64,000 nucleotides of DNA from Limnanthes douglasii subsp. nivea (GCA_036936605.1 JAUPFV010000001.1:165254643-165318642); one strand, 5' to 3'; positions 1 through 12,989 are shown, counted from the first letter of the stretch. Numbers and translations are program-made. The notes: a model not told the origin generated them from the sequence alone.

Positions 1-149
1 AGGTGTCATCATCGGCTCATCTTCCAAAGCTGAGGTTAGGATCGGCCGAGCTAACGATCTTCCTCCGGCGGCTCCATGGCAGAAGGAGACACCTAAATGC
101 TGTCTGGTTCGTGAACGGAAGAACTCGAGCGAAACACACCAGCGACGTA
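1..149. repeat. Second copy of captured-gene fragment (matches 12543-12713)
   Basis: These bases match 12543-12713 almost base for base. The differences are one inserted base, a few substitutions and a 17-base duplication present only in the 12543 copy. At about 149 the match stops within ACGTA and the sequence continues as the hairpin region of Mutator-like copy 1. This is a rearrangement junction, not an element end, because no terminal repeat is present. Confidence 0.85.
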
Positions 150-290
150 GGGAACCAACCCTATGCCACACGCGATGGCGTAGGGAACCTGCCATACGCC
201 ACCACTGTGGCGTGGGTATGAAGGTGTACACTATCACTGTGGCGTACGCTTTCATACCTACGCCACAGTGGTGGCGTATGGCAGCTTCGG
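150..290. repeat. Hairpin cluster A, copy 1
   Basis: Nested inverted repeats built from TACGCCA / TGGCGTA. The longest stem pairs 192-222 with 250-281. The cluster lies just upstream of a splice-acceptor-like tract ending at 430, in front of the PMD start codon, so it is inferred to be in a 5' intron. Confidence 0.8.
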
Positions 291-434
291 TCACTGGAAT
301 GATCCGAGACGGTTTATTATTGCTCTTTGGTGTGTGTTAGCCCGTATTATGCTATTATTTGTCTAAAAACACTACGAGCATGACAATTTATGTTTTCGAT
401 GAAACTTGATAGTCTGTACGTTTTTTTTTAGGTG

Positions 435-2316
435 ATGGATAACGGCGATGATGCACAGTCTGCTGATGGCTCGCGGACGAGGAGAATAGAAAAGCGGAGT
501 AGGGTACGTCAAGCTGGTCAGCCAGTTTTAGCTGCCGAGATGGATGAGCTCCCTATAGTTTCCGGACCGCATGCGTCCGGATCGAGTTCAGCTTCCGTTT
601 CCGCTTCCGCTTCCCGCGGACGACGACATCCTCCCACGGCTACAGGGCAGCCGAGAGCTCCTCCTCCGGCCAGATTGCCACCGCTGTTCGGCGAGGCTTT
701 CACCTCCCACACTGCATACCACGTTTGGATGGGAGAGGTAATATCGAAATTCCAATTTTACATTTTATGAAGTTATTTTGTTTTGTCCTGTGGTAATGGG
801 AATAAATATTTTCAGGAGCGAGAGATGCGGCTGTATGCCCATTATCCTAGTCATCGAACATGGAGTTTGGCTGCACAGACTAGGGTACGCGCTGTAGTTG
901 ACGCCACCCCGTTCGGTCGTCTCATAGAGCCGTTCTATGAGATGCACACACACTCCAACATGACAGAGGTTTTCTTAGAGAGGTGGAATATGAAGACTAA
1001 TAGCTTCCATTTCTATTTCGGAGAGATGACGATTACTCTGGACGACGTCCACACCATTTTGGGACTCCCAGTTGATGGTGAGCTTGTTGTGTTTCCCTAT
1101 ATATCTGACAAGACTCTGGCCATGCTCGAGTGCGCTGAAATGCTTATGGTGGATGTTTTATCCTTCGTGACGGAGGTTGAGAAATGCAAGGGCGTTGGTT
1201 TGGGGTTTAAATGGCTCCGGAGTAGGTTTAGTGGGCCAGAGTTCTGCGATGACAGCCCTGGTCTGAGTGATCTGATGGTGGATGCGGCTGCCCGCGCCTA
1301 TATATTGCATATGTTCGGCACGGTCATATTCCCCGACAAGAGTAACATGTACTCCAATTATAAGTATTTGTTTTTGTTGCGCGATTTGACTCCGGAGGGT
1401 GTTGGCAGGTACTCATGGGGTAGTGCTGTTCTCGCTTACTTGTACCACCATCTGGGTGAGGCCTCCCTGCACGACACGAGGACTATGGCCGGATGTATCG
1501 GTATGGTAGACACGTGGATACGAGATTATTTTGTCATGCTCCGGCCTGTTACTCGACGCACTTACACTGAGCGCGACCCCACTATTGGTAGATGGGATAC
1601 AGCTGCAGCAGTATCTAACTCACGGACGAAGCTGAACCTTCGTATCTCCGTCAACAACCTGGAAGAGAGCGATGTGCGTGTTAATCTTTAGTGATCCCAA
1701 AACTGATTTATTTTTGTGTTTATATTCATATCCGTTTATATTGTAGGTATTGTTTGATCCTTATCGTGCTATACGCGATCATTTCCCGTTCGAAGAGATA
1801 TCGTGGTTTCGGGATGTCATATGCGGTGTGGAGCACTCTCAGGCATACTATCTAGAGCGAGTTCAGCGGCAGTTTGGCCGTGTCCAGGCGTATCCTTTGT
1901 TAGACATGCAGTCGAAATCAAGAAGAAAACCGAAGACGATGGCGTATGCATTCGATCCGGATGATTGGGAGCAGCGGGAGAGGAACAAGTTGCATCGTGC
2001 TTATCGAGGAGGGATGGTGACAGACAAGATGGAGTCTTTTTGTGATCCTGAGTACCTACTCCTTCACCAGAGTATTAGCTGGTTCGACCTCGTCAACACC
2101 GCAATCTACTCGCTCGATGACTACGTCCACGAGGATCGAGAGGGAGCTATGATCCGACATTTGCGTGCTGGTATGCGGAGGATCTCGTTGTTTCCTAGAG
2201 TGAGAGAGTTTGATCATGATTTTGATCGTCTGGCTGGGCTTATGACGATGTTTTGTCCACAGCCAGGAGGCTTGCATAGACAGTATGATGTATTTTCTGT
2301 TTGTATGATACTTTGA
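435..2316 (+). pseudogene. Plant mobile domain (PMD) gene, copy 1, frameshifted
   Basis: Three exons are readable: 435-737, 816-1673 and 1747 onward, with phase-0 introns at the same places as in the copy at 50205-52050. The N-terminus is basic and Ser/Pro rich. Exon 2 carries the PMD hallmarks: FGEMTITLDDVHTILGLPVD, then FPDKSNMYSNYKYLFLLRD and RYSWGSAVLAYLYH. PMD proteins (MAIN, MAIL1 and PP7L relatives) are nuclear, and the domain is common in plant transposons; its role inside the element is not established. Breaks: the second donor site is GTGCGT instead of GTAAGT, and one base is missing near 2236, which replaces the last residues with an unrelated tail. The start is the ATG at 435, directly after a T-rich acceptor. 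Confidence 0.85.
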
Positions 2317-2679
2317 TTTAGTTGTCGGTTAGTTTGCTGGTTTGCTTGTTTTTTGGAACACGTACTATTGGTGGGTCCCGTTTGAATTTAATAATCTATG
2401 CAACTTCACCAAGTAATATAGGTGTTCGTCTGTATCGTTATGTTTCGTCCCCGTAACTCGATTACGTTATCCAAAAACGAATTTATCTATTTTTTAAAAT
2501 CTTGTTGAACAGAAATTGGAACGTGAATACAATACATAATGAATTTAGAACAAAAAAAAAAGATAATCATTCAAACACAAAATTATGCCTAAAATTAAAG
2601 TAAAATAGCAGTTCAATTTAAAAAATTTAGAAAATAAATAAATAAAATGTTTTCCTAAGTCTACCCTATTGCCGCCAAA
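2317..2679. other. PMD 3' flank with small-gene deletion scar
   Basis: Non-coding and AT-rich. About 830 bases of copy 2, including the small unknown gene at 49499-49876, are absent here. The flanks meet at about 2370 in ACGTACTATTGGTGGGTCCC. Copy 2 holds two direct copies of GTGGGTCCC next to the lost segment, a plausible substrate for the deletion. Confidence 0.7.
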
Positions 2680-2905
2680 CAATGGCGTATGGATAGCCGT
2701 TTTCACCAACGTGTGGAGGCAATAGGCTTAATTTTTTTTGAGCCTCTGTTCTTTTGGGACAGAGGCTCAAAAATTGTCTTATACGCCATGCAAATGGCGT
2801 TGGGGACGTTCTGCACGCCATCGGTTGGCGTGGGGAGCACGTCCCACGCCAATGGTTGGCGTGCGCAGCGTCAGTTACGCCATTTGCATGGCGAAAACCA
2901 CTATG
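2680..2905. repeat. Hairpin cluster B, copy 1
   Basis: A run of short inverted repeats: ACGCCA-N4-TGGCGT twice, GCCATGCAAATGGC, and a CCTCTGTTC / GGGACAGAGG stem near 2741-2770. It lies between the PMD 3' side and the 3' end of the transposase gene, the same place as 48825-49045 and 34257-34385 in the other copies. Confidence 0.8.
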
Positions 2906-2926
2906 TCAAATTTAATAAGAATTTTT

Positions 2927-5900
2927 TTAAAAAAAAAAATTCATTAAAGGGAACGTGGTTAAAAGGGTACACCACATTGTTAGTTTACAACAAAAAAAAA
3001 ACAAAAATGTAACCGAAAACAAAATAGATTCGATTTTAAAATAAATTAAATCTTTGGTTAAGTCCACTATCGAATCATCATGTTCAACGGAGTGTGTCGG
3101 TGTGGGATTTTGCAGTCTTGAAAATACACGGACTCTATCTAGCAAATTGATCGACCAAGAAATAGCGTCTTCTCTCGCCGATCTCATCCACGTAGGATCT
3201 ATAGTCGGTATGGGTGACCCTTTAACCAACTCAACCTACAAATTTCCGTTCAATATCAATGCGCGTTAACAAAATAAATGATTAAATGCGTGCGAAAGTT
3301 AAAGTTATTTACTTACATGAACAAAATGGTTTTTATTGACGAATGCCACGCCGATCTCCTTTAAAGAACCATCGTTCTGCGGTGCATTTTTCACCGGTAG
3401 GTAAGTCGTACATCCACCGGGAGCGAGGCAATAGAAAACGCAATTGAATGTAGTCGCGACTAGTTTTCCGCAACTAAGCAAGGACATCCATTTTGCGTAA
3501 GGTGCATTCTCTTTATTAAAAGTCAACCGGTTTATCTCCTTATCAACTTCGCTTTCATCGTCGTAATATGCAACCCGTTTATAAAACTCCCGATCGCTCT
3601 TTAGCTCGTGAACCAAGGCTTCTCTAACCATTAGCCATCCACTTTCGTTACTAACCATACCATGCGCGATGGCTCTAAAACCACAATTACCGTCGGGCAT
3701 TACATTTGTAATTCGGCTTATGAAAGGACACATATATTGAGGTATGTCTTTTGAAAATCTCGAGTCCAAAACATTTGGTAATCTAGTCGGGAATGGTTTA
3801 GCCGAGAATGAAGGTGTAACCTTGATGTGGTTCGACACATCCGGAGTGCCTAAACCAACGCATTGAACCCGTTTTGCTATATTTTTTGGTGGTTTTGCTC
3901 CGGAATTAGTCGGAGTATGTGCGGCAACCGTTCTTGCGGTGCTACCAAGAGTGCCAACTGGGGTTGTTATACTAGCGGCGGGTGTTACAACTCATGGAGT
4001 TTCGGCACTATCGTGGGACTCAAACATTTATTGTCCGACGTATTCGTGATACGAAGGATCCCTTTTCGTAGAATAATCACGTTGGACTTTGCTACCCTTA
4101 ACGCGACCCCGACCCCATCCACGACCACAGCTTCCAACACGTCCGGGAGTTCTACCGCGGGTTTTAACCTTCTCGAGGGGTTCGCAAAGGAGTGTAGTCG
4201 AAGGATCCAAAAAGTTTTGAAATTTTTGAGCCAATGACTTTGTTCGTAAACATCAAACTCTTCAAGTTTCGCATTTAGATTTGCGAAATTAAATTTTACT
4301 TCTTCTTCACCGGTGAGTTTAACTCGCGGAACGATATCTAGTCTCTTCCAATGCTCATCTATAATCCGAGTAGATACGTGGCCGTCCACTCTTCGGATTG
4401 CCTCAAGGTCGTGCGAACACGGCAAACTATGGATCGTACGATCGGTGCAAACGCAAATAGATTTTTCACCGCCGCTTTTATCAACATAGTTATCGTATAC
4501 AATCGCCAATGCAATAGGTGATACGTACCCCCGTAAAAATTTGAACGGTTTGAAATCTTGGAATTTGTGAATTAAACGACACTTGCTAAGCTCCATCGAA
4601 GAATGTTGCATCGCTAACAAGCCATGCACTTTATCCCAAAACCCATCAAAATCCAATCGGCTAGACCCCACATATTTTTTCAATGTAGCATGCGAGCTTT
4701 CAGCCCTATTAGAGGTGTGAACAAACCTATCTTTATAAGCGTGAACAAACATATCTTTATAAGGCGTAATCCACGAGTCAACCACATAATCCACTGCCTT
4801 ATCTTGGTCTTTGAACATCGACCACATCTTAGCCAACCTCTCGTTCATAACCTCAACGGTATCGGATGAAACAACGTCGTTTCAAGCCGCCAAAAAACTT
4901 TTAGCCACATTTCCGTATTCAAACTTTTTTTTCGTTCTCCCGCTAATATTTTTGTTGATATGCCACTCGCATAACATGTGACTAGCGCTAGGGAAATTTT
5001 TTTCGATGCTATTCATCAAGGCTAGTTCGCGGTCCGTAACGATAACACACGGTAATTCACAATCATTCTCCTTCATTACCGTTTTCAAGCATCCCAAAGA
5101 CCATTCGTAGTTGTCTTGTTTTTCACTCACCATAAACGTGAAACCAATGCAAGACGTTTTGTTGGTCGATGTTACCCGGACTACTTCGAACAAAGGCATC
5201 CCGTAACGAATAACTTTATATGTGATATCCATGATTAGCAAGCGTGGGAAGGTCCGTAGTAAGTCAATACTAAGCGGATGTGCGAAAAACAAATCGGTTA
5301 TGACGTTAGAACCGTTATTCCCCGTCCGTGTCCAATACTTGTACTTGTGCAATTGTAATTTAACTAACAAACATTGCATTTGGGATCGACCGCCGTTTTC
5401 AGCCATCCTCGTTCTTTGACGGTGATTGTAAACGTGACGGATATTTGAAGCATTCTTCGGATCGGCCTTTTTCAAAGCACCAAATATTTGTCGCGGACTT
5501 GGCCCGTTCACCGTCAAAAGATCAACTAGCTCTTTTTCCTTACGTTTTAACTTGGACCATTGCAAATGTCCTTCGGCATACTTGATCGGTTCGTGGTTGT
5601 GCTTCCCGGAAAGGACACTAAGAGCCCACTTATCGTCTCCTTTTACCGGATTACCCACCAAATGAAAAGGGCAATTTATTTTTTTGCTACCGGTGGCCTT
5701 ACGCTTACGGTCACACTCTTTAACGGCCAACTTGAAAATTCCGGATCGCTCGCACCGATAATCCACTCTCGGTGTTCTCCCCCTCTTCCCTACCTCCTTC
5801 AATGCTACGTTTATCGAAAAACCCAACGTTTTCCCCCTAAGTTTTACCCACTCGGTCATCGAATCTAAGCTATACTCGTCATGAGTGGTGAAATGGTGAG

Positions 5901-6306
5901 CGTAGTCTGAAACAAGCGAAATATCGCATTCGTTCACCTCCTGCAATACGTAAGAAGTAGAAAAACAAATTAAACCGGCATTCCGGATAAGGGAAGCTTA
6001 TTTCGCCATTGCGAAGACGTATGACACCTTCCATTCGCCATCTATTGGCGTTGGAGACAGACAGTACGCCACACGTGTGTCGTACCGAAGGTCCCTCACG
6101 CCAATAGATGGCGAAGGGAAGGTGTCATACGCCTTCGGTATGGCGTACGGCCAGTCGTACACGCCGAAGGGTGGCGACGAACACCAGATACAGAATTTTT
6201 CACAAAATCTATTTTTTTGGCGAAAATGAAAGAGAGAAATGCAATGTACCTCCTCGGAAACCATGCTGCTCTGCGTGTACAGTGCTTCCGACTCTTTTCC
6301 GTCCAT
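2927..6306 (-). pseudogene. MULE transposase-OTU fusion gene, copy 1, broken
   Basis: The exon layout matches copy 2: exon 1 6306-6250 (MDGKESE start), exon 2 5940-3317, exon 3 from 3235. It encodes a FAR1/WRKY-like zinc region, the MULE catalytic core, a SWIM CxCx(n)CxH finger and a C-terminal OTU domain (PDGNCGFRAIA, NKNHFVHVS). Damage: a Trp codon is now TGA at about 4882, a local rearrangement sits near 4720-4760, one base is lost in an A-run near 4226, a TAA lies near 4028, and the exon 3 stop is lost so the frame runs on to 2927. The donor after exon 2 is a good GTAAGT. This reads as a recent but dead relative of the copy 2 gene. Confidence 0.85.
5998..6190. repeat. Hairpin cluster C, copy 1 (transposase intron 1)
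   Basis: Nested inverted repeats inside the intron between 6250 and 5940. The outer stem pairs about 6003-6032 with 6115-6145; inner stems use CGCCATCTATTGGCG and CGCCACACGTGTGTCG. It has the same position and architecture as 45517-45690, with paired base changes between the two copies. Confidence 0.85.
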
Positions 6307-6530
6307 GTTGTAAAGGTTTTGAATTTTTTTTTAAAATGGGTTTTGTTGGTTGTTAAGTTTCTATTTTTAGTAGGTTTGGAGAAGATGAAGTTTGAAATTA
6401 TGTTTGCAACTTCATGGAGTAGTTTGGTTCTCTAAAATGGCATGACTTGTAAATATTTAGACTTCAAAGTGTTTTTTTGGGTTTTTTCCCTAGTGGCATT
6501 TTTGTAAATATTGATAATCAGAAACATGCG

Positions 6531-6570
6531 ACTTCACGGAGTAGTTTTGGCCGTTTTTTTAGCAATTCCC
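6531..6570 (-). repeat. Terminal inverted repeat, copy 1
   Basis: The reverse complement begins GGGAATTGCTAAAAAAACGG and continues into CAAAACTACTCCGTGAAG, closely matching 45118-45157. Subterminal ACTTCAYGGAGTAGTTT motifs repeat at about 6410-6427 and 6530-6548. Confidence 0.8.
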
Positions 6571-9500
6571 TAATCTAAAAGGGAATATTTGTACATAGGG
6601 TTTGTTAGTAAAAAGTAATACTAAAAATAACAATAAAATAATCTATATCATCAACAACATATTTACTTAAACTTACCTTGAATAACACAACCCTTTTCCG
6701 ATTTTATGGTTTTGGGTTGTGTATTCTTTTTGTTCACTAACAAACAACCAGAGTCAGACAAATCATCGCAATATTAGGTTGGATAAAACTAACTTTCTAT
6801 CTTAGATAAGAATGATATTATCCATTATAAAAGGTAATATGTTAAGTGATTTATAATAGGTGAAAAATACTACTTTTAAGCTTATCACCAACTCTGCAGG
6901 CAATGTGACTGAGAATCCTAATTACTCTTAGATTAGTTGTATATAACTATTAGTTTTGAAGTTGCAGCTCAACTCATGGAAGATGATACTTCCAGAAAAC
7001 TTAAGCTATTTGGTTTACAAAAGAAAACTAGAATTATTTACTACAAAAGAGAATTACATAGAACAATGGAGTTCAAGCAAGGGATATTACTTGAGTAAAA
7101 TAAAAGGTATCTCATATAGTCTAACGTTGATTGACTATTTAATTTGGTTGGTTATTCAATTATAGATGACGATTTCATTTCACAAGTCCTAACAGACTCA
7201 TACTATACCCATAAAGCCGTAAGTCTGACTCAAAATATATATTAAGGTGGGTAGATCTCCAAACCTTTTCTATGAATTTTAGAATAGCTGGAGTAATTAT
7301 TTATTTTATAAAACTCAGTAAGTTTAAATATTTCTTCGTCTACTTTTACTCCCAATAAGAATGAAAATAGGAAAAAAAATACTCAAAGAAACCAAAACAA
7401 CTACTACTCTAAAGCTCACAATAAAGGCTATAGAGGTAGCCATAATTATTCTACTAACTACCGGAACAACTATATAGGGAAAAGTGGCTATAGGTGAGGA
7501 AGATGTGGAAGATACTAACCTAATAAGTTAACATGCCTGATTTGTGGCAAGTTTTATCATGCTTGACAAATATACTACTTTGAAGATGACCCTTCTGCTA
7601 TGTGATCTCTACTTAATGAAAAACAAATCATAGTACTTATTTAATTATTCAAGACTAAGGGAGTGATGGGACCCGATATGAAAACTCAAAAGAAACACAC
7701 CACATATGTAGCAAACTAAGCTTGATGAGCTAGAGGAATAAATTTCCTGGTAAGTTCTTTGTTATATTTGGGAATGGACAGAAATGCATAATAAAAGAAA
7801 CATGCAATTTTAAACTGCCTACACGTGAAAACTAGAAAATAACCTTACATGTACGTAAGATTACCAAAAACCTAATATTTATATCTCAATTAACCTTACA
7901 AAATTTAGTTTATGTTGAGTTTTTACTTTTTATAGAAAATATTGTACTGTGAAGGATTTGGAAACAGAGAGAACGTTTCCAACAAAGAGAGCTAGAACCA
8001 GCCTATATAGCATTCAAGGGTCATCTAGTTTATAACAGTTGAGTCCTATAATTTTTAATTTAGAGTTGTCTTTAGGTCATAGACTTTTTTTACTTAACAA
8101 ATGGGTGGTATATGAGATTAGACCATCCCTCCCATCAATTCTTGCATAAAATGTATAGTCATTATAATGTTCCCTTTGGTTGTAAGAAAAAAATTCAATT
8201 TTTTTACTCATGTTAATTGGGCAAGTCTGGTAATCTTTATTATTCTAATTTCCTCTCTCAAACTACGAATGTACAAGATCTTATTTATACTAATCTATGC
8301 CGACCTACTCCCACTCAAACTAAGTCTCGACCAACTATCATATCATATTTCTAAAAAATATTAGTAGGCTTACATGGATTTATCCATTAAAACATAAAAG
8401 TGATGCATTTGTAATTTTTATTTGGTTAAATGAGATTCTGGAAACTTGTTTAAGCTTGTTGGCTCAGTCTAAGTTTCCTTTTACATATTGGTACGAGGCT
8501 TTCTCTACTGCTACCCTTCTTACTTCCTACTTCATTTTAAATCACCAAACATCTTATAAAATATTTTACCACAGAAAACCAGCTTATTACTTTCTAAGAT
8601 TTTTTGGTTGTGCATGTTTCCCATAAATCTGACCATATAAAAAACACAAGTTCAGTTTCATTCTTTAAAATATGTGTTCCTATGGTATTTCGCTACATAT
8701 AAGGGGTAACAGTGTCTAACTTTTACTAAAAAAATGTTTATATCTAGCAATGTAATTTTAATGAACATGAGTTTTAGTGTCATTCACACTTCCTAAATAC
8801 TAGAGAATCCGAGTCTCTTATGTTTGTTTCATATCCATATTGGGTGTTTACTTGTCCAAGATTTATAGACACAACTGGTCAGTCAAAGAAATACATTTAT
8901 GTTTTAGTTGACTATAATGAAAATGATAACTTATCAATTTATAGTCTTGCAAGTCTGCATAGCTAGCTATCCACCTCATATCATGTCGAACACAAACACA
9001 CATATAGTTAAGCTACAAGATATATCCATAATTTTTCTAACACACACACATACAGGTTCCTAAATAATGACTCAATAAACAACCACCATACGAAACAAAC
9101 ACAATTATTTCCTAGCCAAGCACAGACCTCAACCCATACATAGTTACTTCCTAGACAAGCAAATACTCTCATAACTCTTAAGATACATATACATATTACA
9201 TTGTTTATCTAAACCACATATAACACATATATAATGACTCACACATCACGGAAAAACTCAACATTTAAACACTTTGATCCAAATTTTACTTGATTAAACA
9301 CACGACATATGCAAACTAAGGCCAAAGATTGAATATCAAAACTGAAATCCATATATTGGTCTGACTACCAATCATTGACCCTAACTAGTGTACCAATTAA
9401 ATTCTCTGATATAATTTGTGACCTAAAATGAAAATTACTATACAAACCTGATTCAAGGTCATGTAGTAAAATCAAACATGTACTGCCACTTATTGGGTCT

Positions 9501-12090
9501 CAACTATGAACGTTGTTGGTTACAAATGGGTATATAAACTTAAGTATACATTAGATAGGTCAACACAAAGGTATACCGATCATTTGGTTGCTAAAAGGGT
9601 TCACTAATCTAATAGAGTAGATTTTGATGAGACTTTTAATCATGTTGGTAAGGCTTCAACTATTAGACATATACTCAGTATTGTTGTATTTAAAAATTGG
9701 GATGTCCACTAGTTGGACATTAACAATGCATTCTCAAATAAGTTTTTACATGAGATTGTTTATAAGGCTCAAACTCAGAGGTTTGAAGATCCAATGAAGT
9801 TAAAGCATGCGTGTAGGCTCAATAAAGTAATATATGGCTTAAACAAGCTCCTCGATCATGATTCTCTTTACTTAAGGACGTGCTCTTACGATAGGGTTTC
9901 GGGATTCTATATCCGGTTTTTTTTTTTTATGTTTTTAATGTCAATACACAAGTAATTCTAATTATTCAAATGTACGTAGATGCCATAATGTTTACAAAAA
10001 CATACCATAAACATCTTCGTACATTCATCAAGAGATTACATTTACATTGAAAGATATAAGGGATCTACAACTATTTAGTGGAATGAAAATTTTCAGGGAT
10101 ATAATTGGTATCTATATTACGTGGACATTGTATGTGAAAGACTTGCTCGTGTTCGCTGGAATATCCAGCTCCAAGTTAAGAGATACTCCGATGCCAGTTC
10201 GTCATCTCCCTTATTTCATGATGATATGTTTTTAACTGATCCTACACCATAGCCAACATAATCAATTTCAACCAATTCTTACAAGCTCTTACTTCTAGAC
10301 ATTTAGATCTATAGAACGGGTTTTGTATTAGCTGTTTGGTACAAGGTGTCTTGGTCTCCACCTCAATCATTCGTCTTAGTTGTGTGTTACGTTATTTTCC
10401 GATGCTGGTTGGGTTAGTTTGTTTGATAACCGCAATTCAGTTAGGGGTTATTGTGTAATTCATGTTGACTTCTTTATTTTTTAGTCTTTTAATAAGCAAA
10501 ACTTAGTGGCACAGCTCGAGCACCGAATTTGAATATCAAACTTTAGGAAATTTTACGTTTGAGGTAGTGTGGTTACAATCGGTACTTTGTGTCTTCTAGG
10601 GTTTCTTGTGTGACAATTTTGGAGTTACTCCGATATTCAACACACACTGAGCACATTGAAATTGATGTGCATTTGTGACCAGATTCTTCGACGAGGTGGT
10701 TGGTTGACTATACACAATACAAAAGCAGTAAAAGAGAAAAAATAAGGTGTAAAATAGTGTGTACAAGTAAATGGACAACTCGATATAGACCGAATGAAAT
10801 GAAACAAATTTTTATTCTTAACCCTAAACGCCATGTTCAAGCGTTACCGTGTAACTCGTTAGAAGCTTGAAAACGATAACTTATGGCTAAAAGTGATTTG
10901 GCGCGAAAATCATGGGCTAGCACATACTCAATGCCCTCAAGGCCCACATACACACAATGTTGATTAGAATAATATAGAAGGGAATATTTGTATATAAGAT
11001 TTGTTATTAAAGAGAACTACCAAAATAACACAAATGCTGGTATATATAAACAATTCATGTAAATATAAATAACAAGAAATATTTACATAAAATTACATTG
11101 AATAACAATTACCCTCTCAGATCTATATTTTACTTGCTGAAGTCCCCAACTTCACATCACTTTGATGACTATAAATTAAGAAAATTGTTGTTTGTTTAAT
11201 AAGCAGTTACTAAATCTTAAACCTCCTAATCCCGTAGGCCTGTAGAAGGTGGTCATATTGTTGGTCATGATTTATTAATAGACTGTGTTAAACACCTTTG
11301 TAGAATGACATTAGCAGCGAATAAAACTAAGCGAGAGGAGATGAATACCGAATAAAACTAAACGAGAGGATATGAATACTCTGATTAGTCTGTGGCCGAA
11401 TAAATTGCATATTAAAGTTATGTTTTTTAAATTTAAATTTCATTAATTCGAATATTTCATTCCATATGATTTTAAATTAATGTAATATACTGATTTATTA
11501 AAAATAATGAAAAAGATAAAAAAATGTATTATCTAATTCTCTTATAAAGTATTTTGTTTAATGATTTAGAAACAAATAAACTAAACATATGATTTATGGT
11601 GGTTCAACAATATCGTTTACGTCCACAAACGCCTCCAATCACACATGAATAAATATGAACACAAAAATCGTCATTGACAAAAAATTGATTATGAACACAA
11701 GAATCGCCATAGACATAAAATGAACTATAATATGACAAATCTGGAAAGGTTTATGACTATTCGACTCATTCCCAATAAATCTTCCCTTTTAGTCGTGTAT
11801 CATTTCTTCAATACCAACAAAGAAACTCATTTGATTCACAAAATTATCCTAAAGCATTCACTTGATGATGCGAACACCAATCCAGTTTAGATTCTCCTTA
11901 AACTTCTATATGGATACTGTCTTGGTTATTATATATGTTGGATTGTTTCCTGTAAACACTTTATTCACATTCATAATTCTCATTGATATTATATCAAAGA
12001 TACAATGATACATGACATTTGTTTTCTTTGTACGTTCGTGATACATTTGGTTCTAAGTAAGGTGTATGACAGTTTGACTATCACAAAATG
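6571..12090 (+). mobile_element. Decayed Ty1/copia element, unit A
   Basis: A heavily mutated copia retrotransposon. Visible relics in order: a CX2C zinc-knuckle region near 7535-7580, integrase-end-like sequence near 8760-8970, an RT start DINNAFSNKFLHEIVYKAQT at 9715 with LNKVIYGLNK, and RNase H SDADW...RGYCVIHV near 10400-10470 continuing to about 10690. Related direct sequences at 6580-6690 and 10978-11100 (GGGAATATTTGTA, TTTGTTA) are remnants of the LTRs. The Mutator-like copy 1 sits in the 5' LTR. No reading frame is usable. Units B and C are diverged copies of the same element; this unit lacks the SINE and the small Mutator element they share. Confidence 0.8.
9713..9955 (+). pseudogene. 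Copia reverse transcriptase fragment, unit A
   Basis: The frame begins MDINNAFSNKFLHEIVYKAQ and continues FEDPMKLKHACRLNKVIYGL, the copia RT stretch around the first catalytic Asp (usually DVKNAFLNG..L...VYM.QP.GF). The preceding TAG and the missing YVDD box show it is dead. Near-identical pieces lie at 23526-23765 and 57322-57543. Confidence 0.8.
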
Positions 12091-12148
12091 AAAAAGAGAG
12101 AAATAGTCGCTAGCAATGAAATGGAAGATGACATAAAGTCTGGTTCTC

Positions 12149-12263
12149 TTAACTGAATGAGATCAACGACGAGCCATCACTTAAACGAACACGAGGCCAA
12201 CCAAGTTGATGCTGATAATATTCAGCAGTGGTTGCCACCACGTTGTTTAATGCCTGCTCGTAT
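12149..12263 (-). pseudogene. Unidentified terminal exon fragment
   Basis: After an AG acceptor the frame reads YEQALNNVVATTAEYYQHQL, then GWPRVRLSDGSSLISFS and TAA. It is open and protein-like, and 115 bases long. I do not recognise the parent gene. Confidence 0.5.
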
Positions 12264-12989
12264 CTAATTGCTTACATAGCACAAAAATATCCAATTTCAT
12301 AATTTTGTACAATTATGTGCACTAACTTACTTAGCAGACATTATGCCATTAATTTAAGGTTCTAATTTGTTCTTAATGAGAGTTAAATAAATTCATAAAT
12401 AAAATATAAATCAAAAACCATAGCTTTGCAGATCGGAGCCCGAACCGTTGGTACGGTAATGTTGAATTGGTTGCTATGTCGGCAATCGAACCCGAACCCT
12501 TGTTTAAGCAGTTGGTACGCTAATCTTCCATTGATTTCTTGCAGGTGTCATCATCGGCTCATCTTCCAAAGCTGAGGTTAGGATCGGCCGAGCTAACGTC
12601 TTCCTCCGGCGGCTCCATGGCGGAAGGAGACACCTAAATGCTGTCTGGTTCGTGAACGGAAGAACTTGAGCGAAACACACCATCGAGCGAAACACACCAG
12701 CCACGTATCTCTGTTCAGCTTGTCCTAGAGGGGAAGTTTGGTAACAAAACTGGCGATGGAGACAGTGGAACCGACATTGGCGGAGGAGAGGGAAACGGCG
12801 TCGATGGCAGAGAAATGGAAGCGTCTGTTTGGGTTGGATCAGAACAATAACCGAGTCGCTGGTTTCAAGTGCGGTAAACATTGATGCTTCGGTGTGGAGA
12901 TCGGTGATGGCAAGTCCTGGCATGTGGTGGAGATAAGTAGAAGGTGAGTCTTTGAGTATGAAACCGGATTGAAGATACCGAGCTGTCTT

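Larger units (their letters stand above)
150..6570. mobile_element. Mutator-like element copy 1, PMD-side end missing
   Basis: This is an inverted relative of the element at 45118-53194: a PMD gene on plus, a central hairpin cluster, and an OTU-transposase gene on minus. The right end is intact and finishes GCAATTCCC at 6570, the reverse of the copy 2 terminus. The following bases TAATCTAAA match the unbroken sequence at 15913-15921 in unit B, so the insertion point in the unit A LTR is visible. The left end and its target duplication are lost at the junction near 149. The small gene present in copy 2 has been deleted, and both large genes are broken, so this copy is non-autonomous. Confidence 0.85.

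Noticed and set aside
8167..8364. Open frame repeated at 21960 and 55774
   Set aside because: The repetition comes from the triplicated copia, and no domain or start context supports a separate gene.
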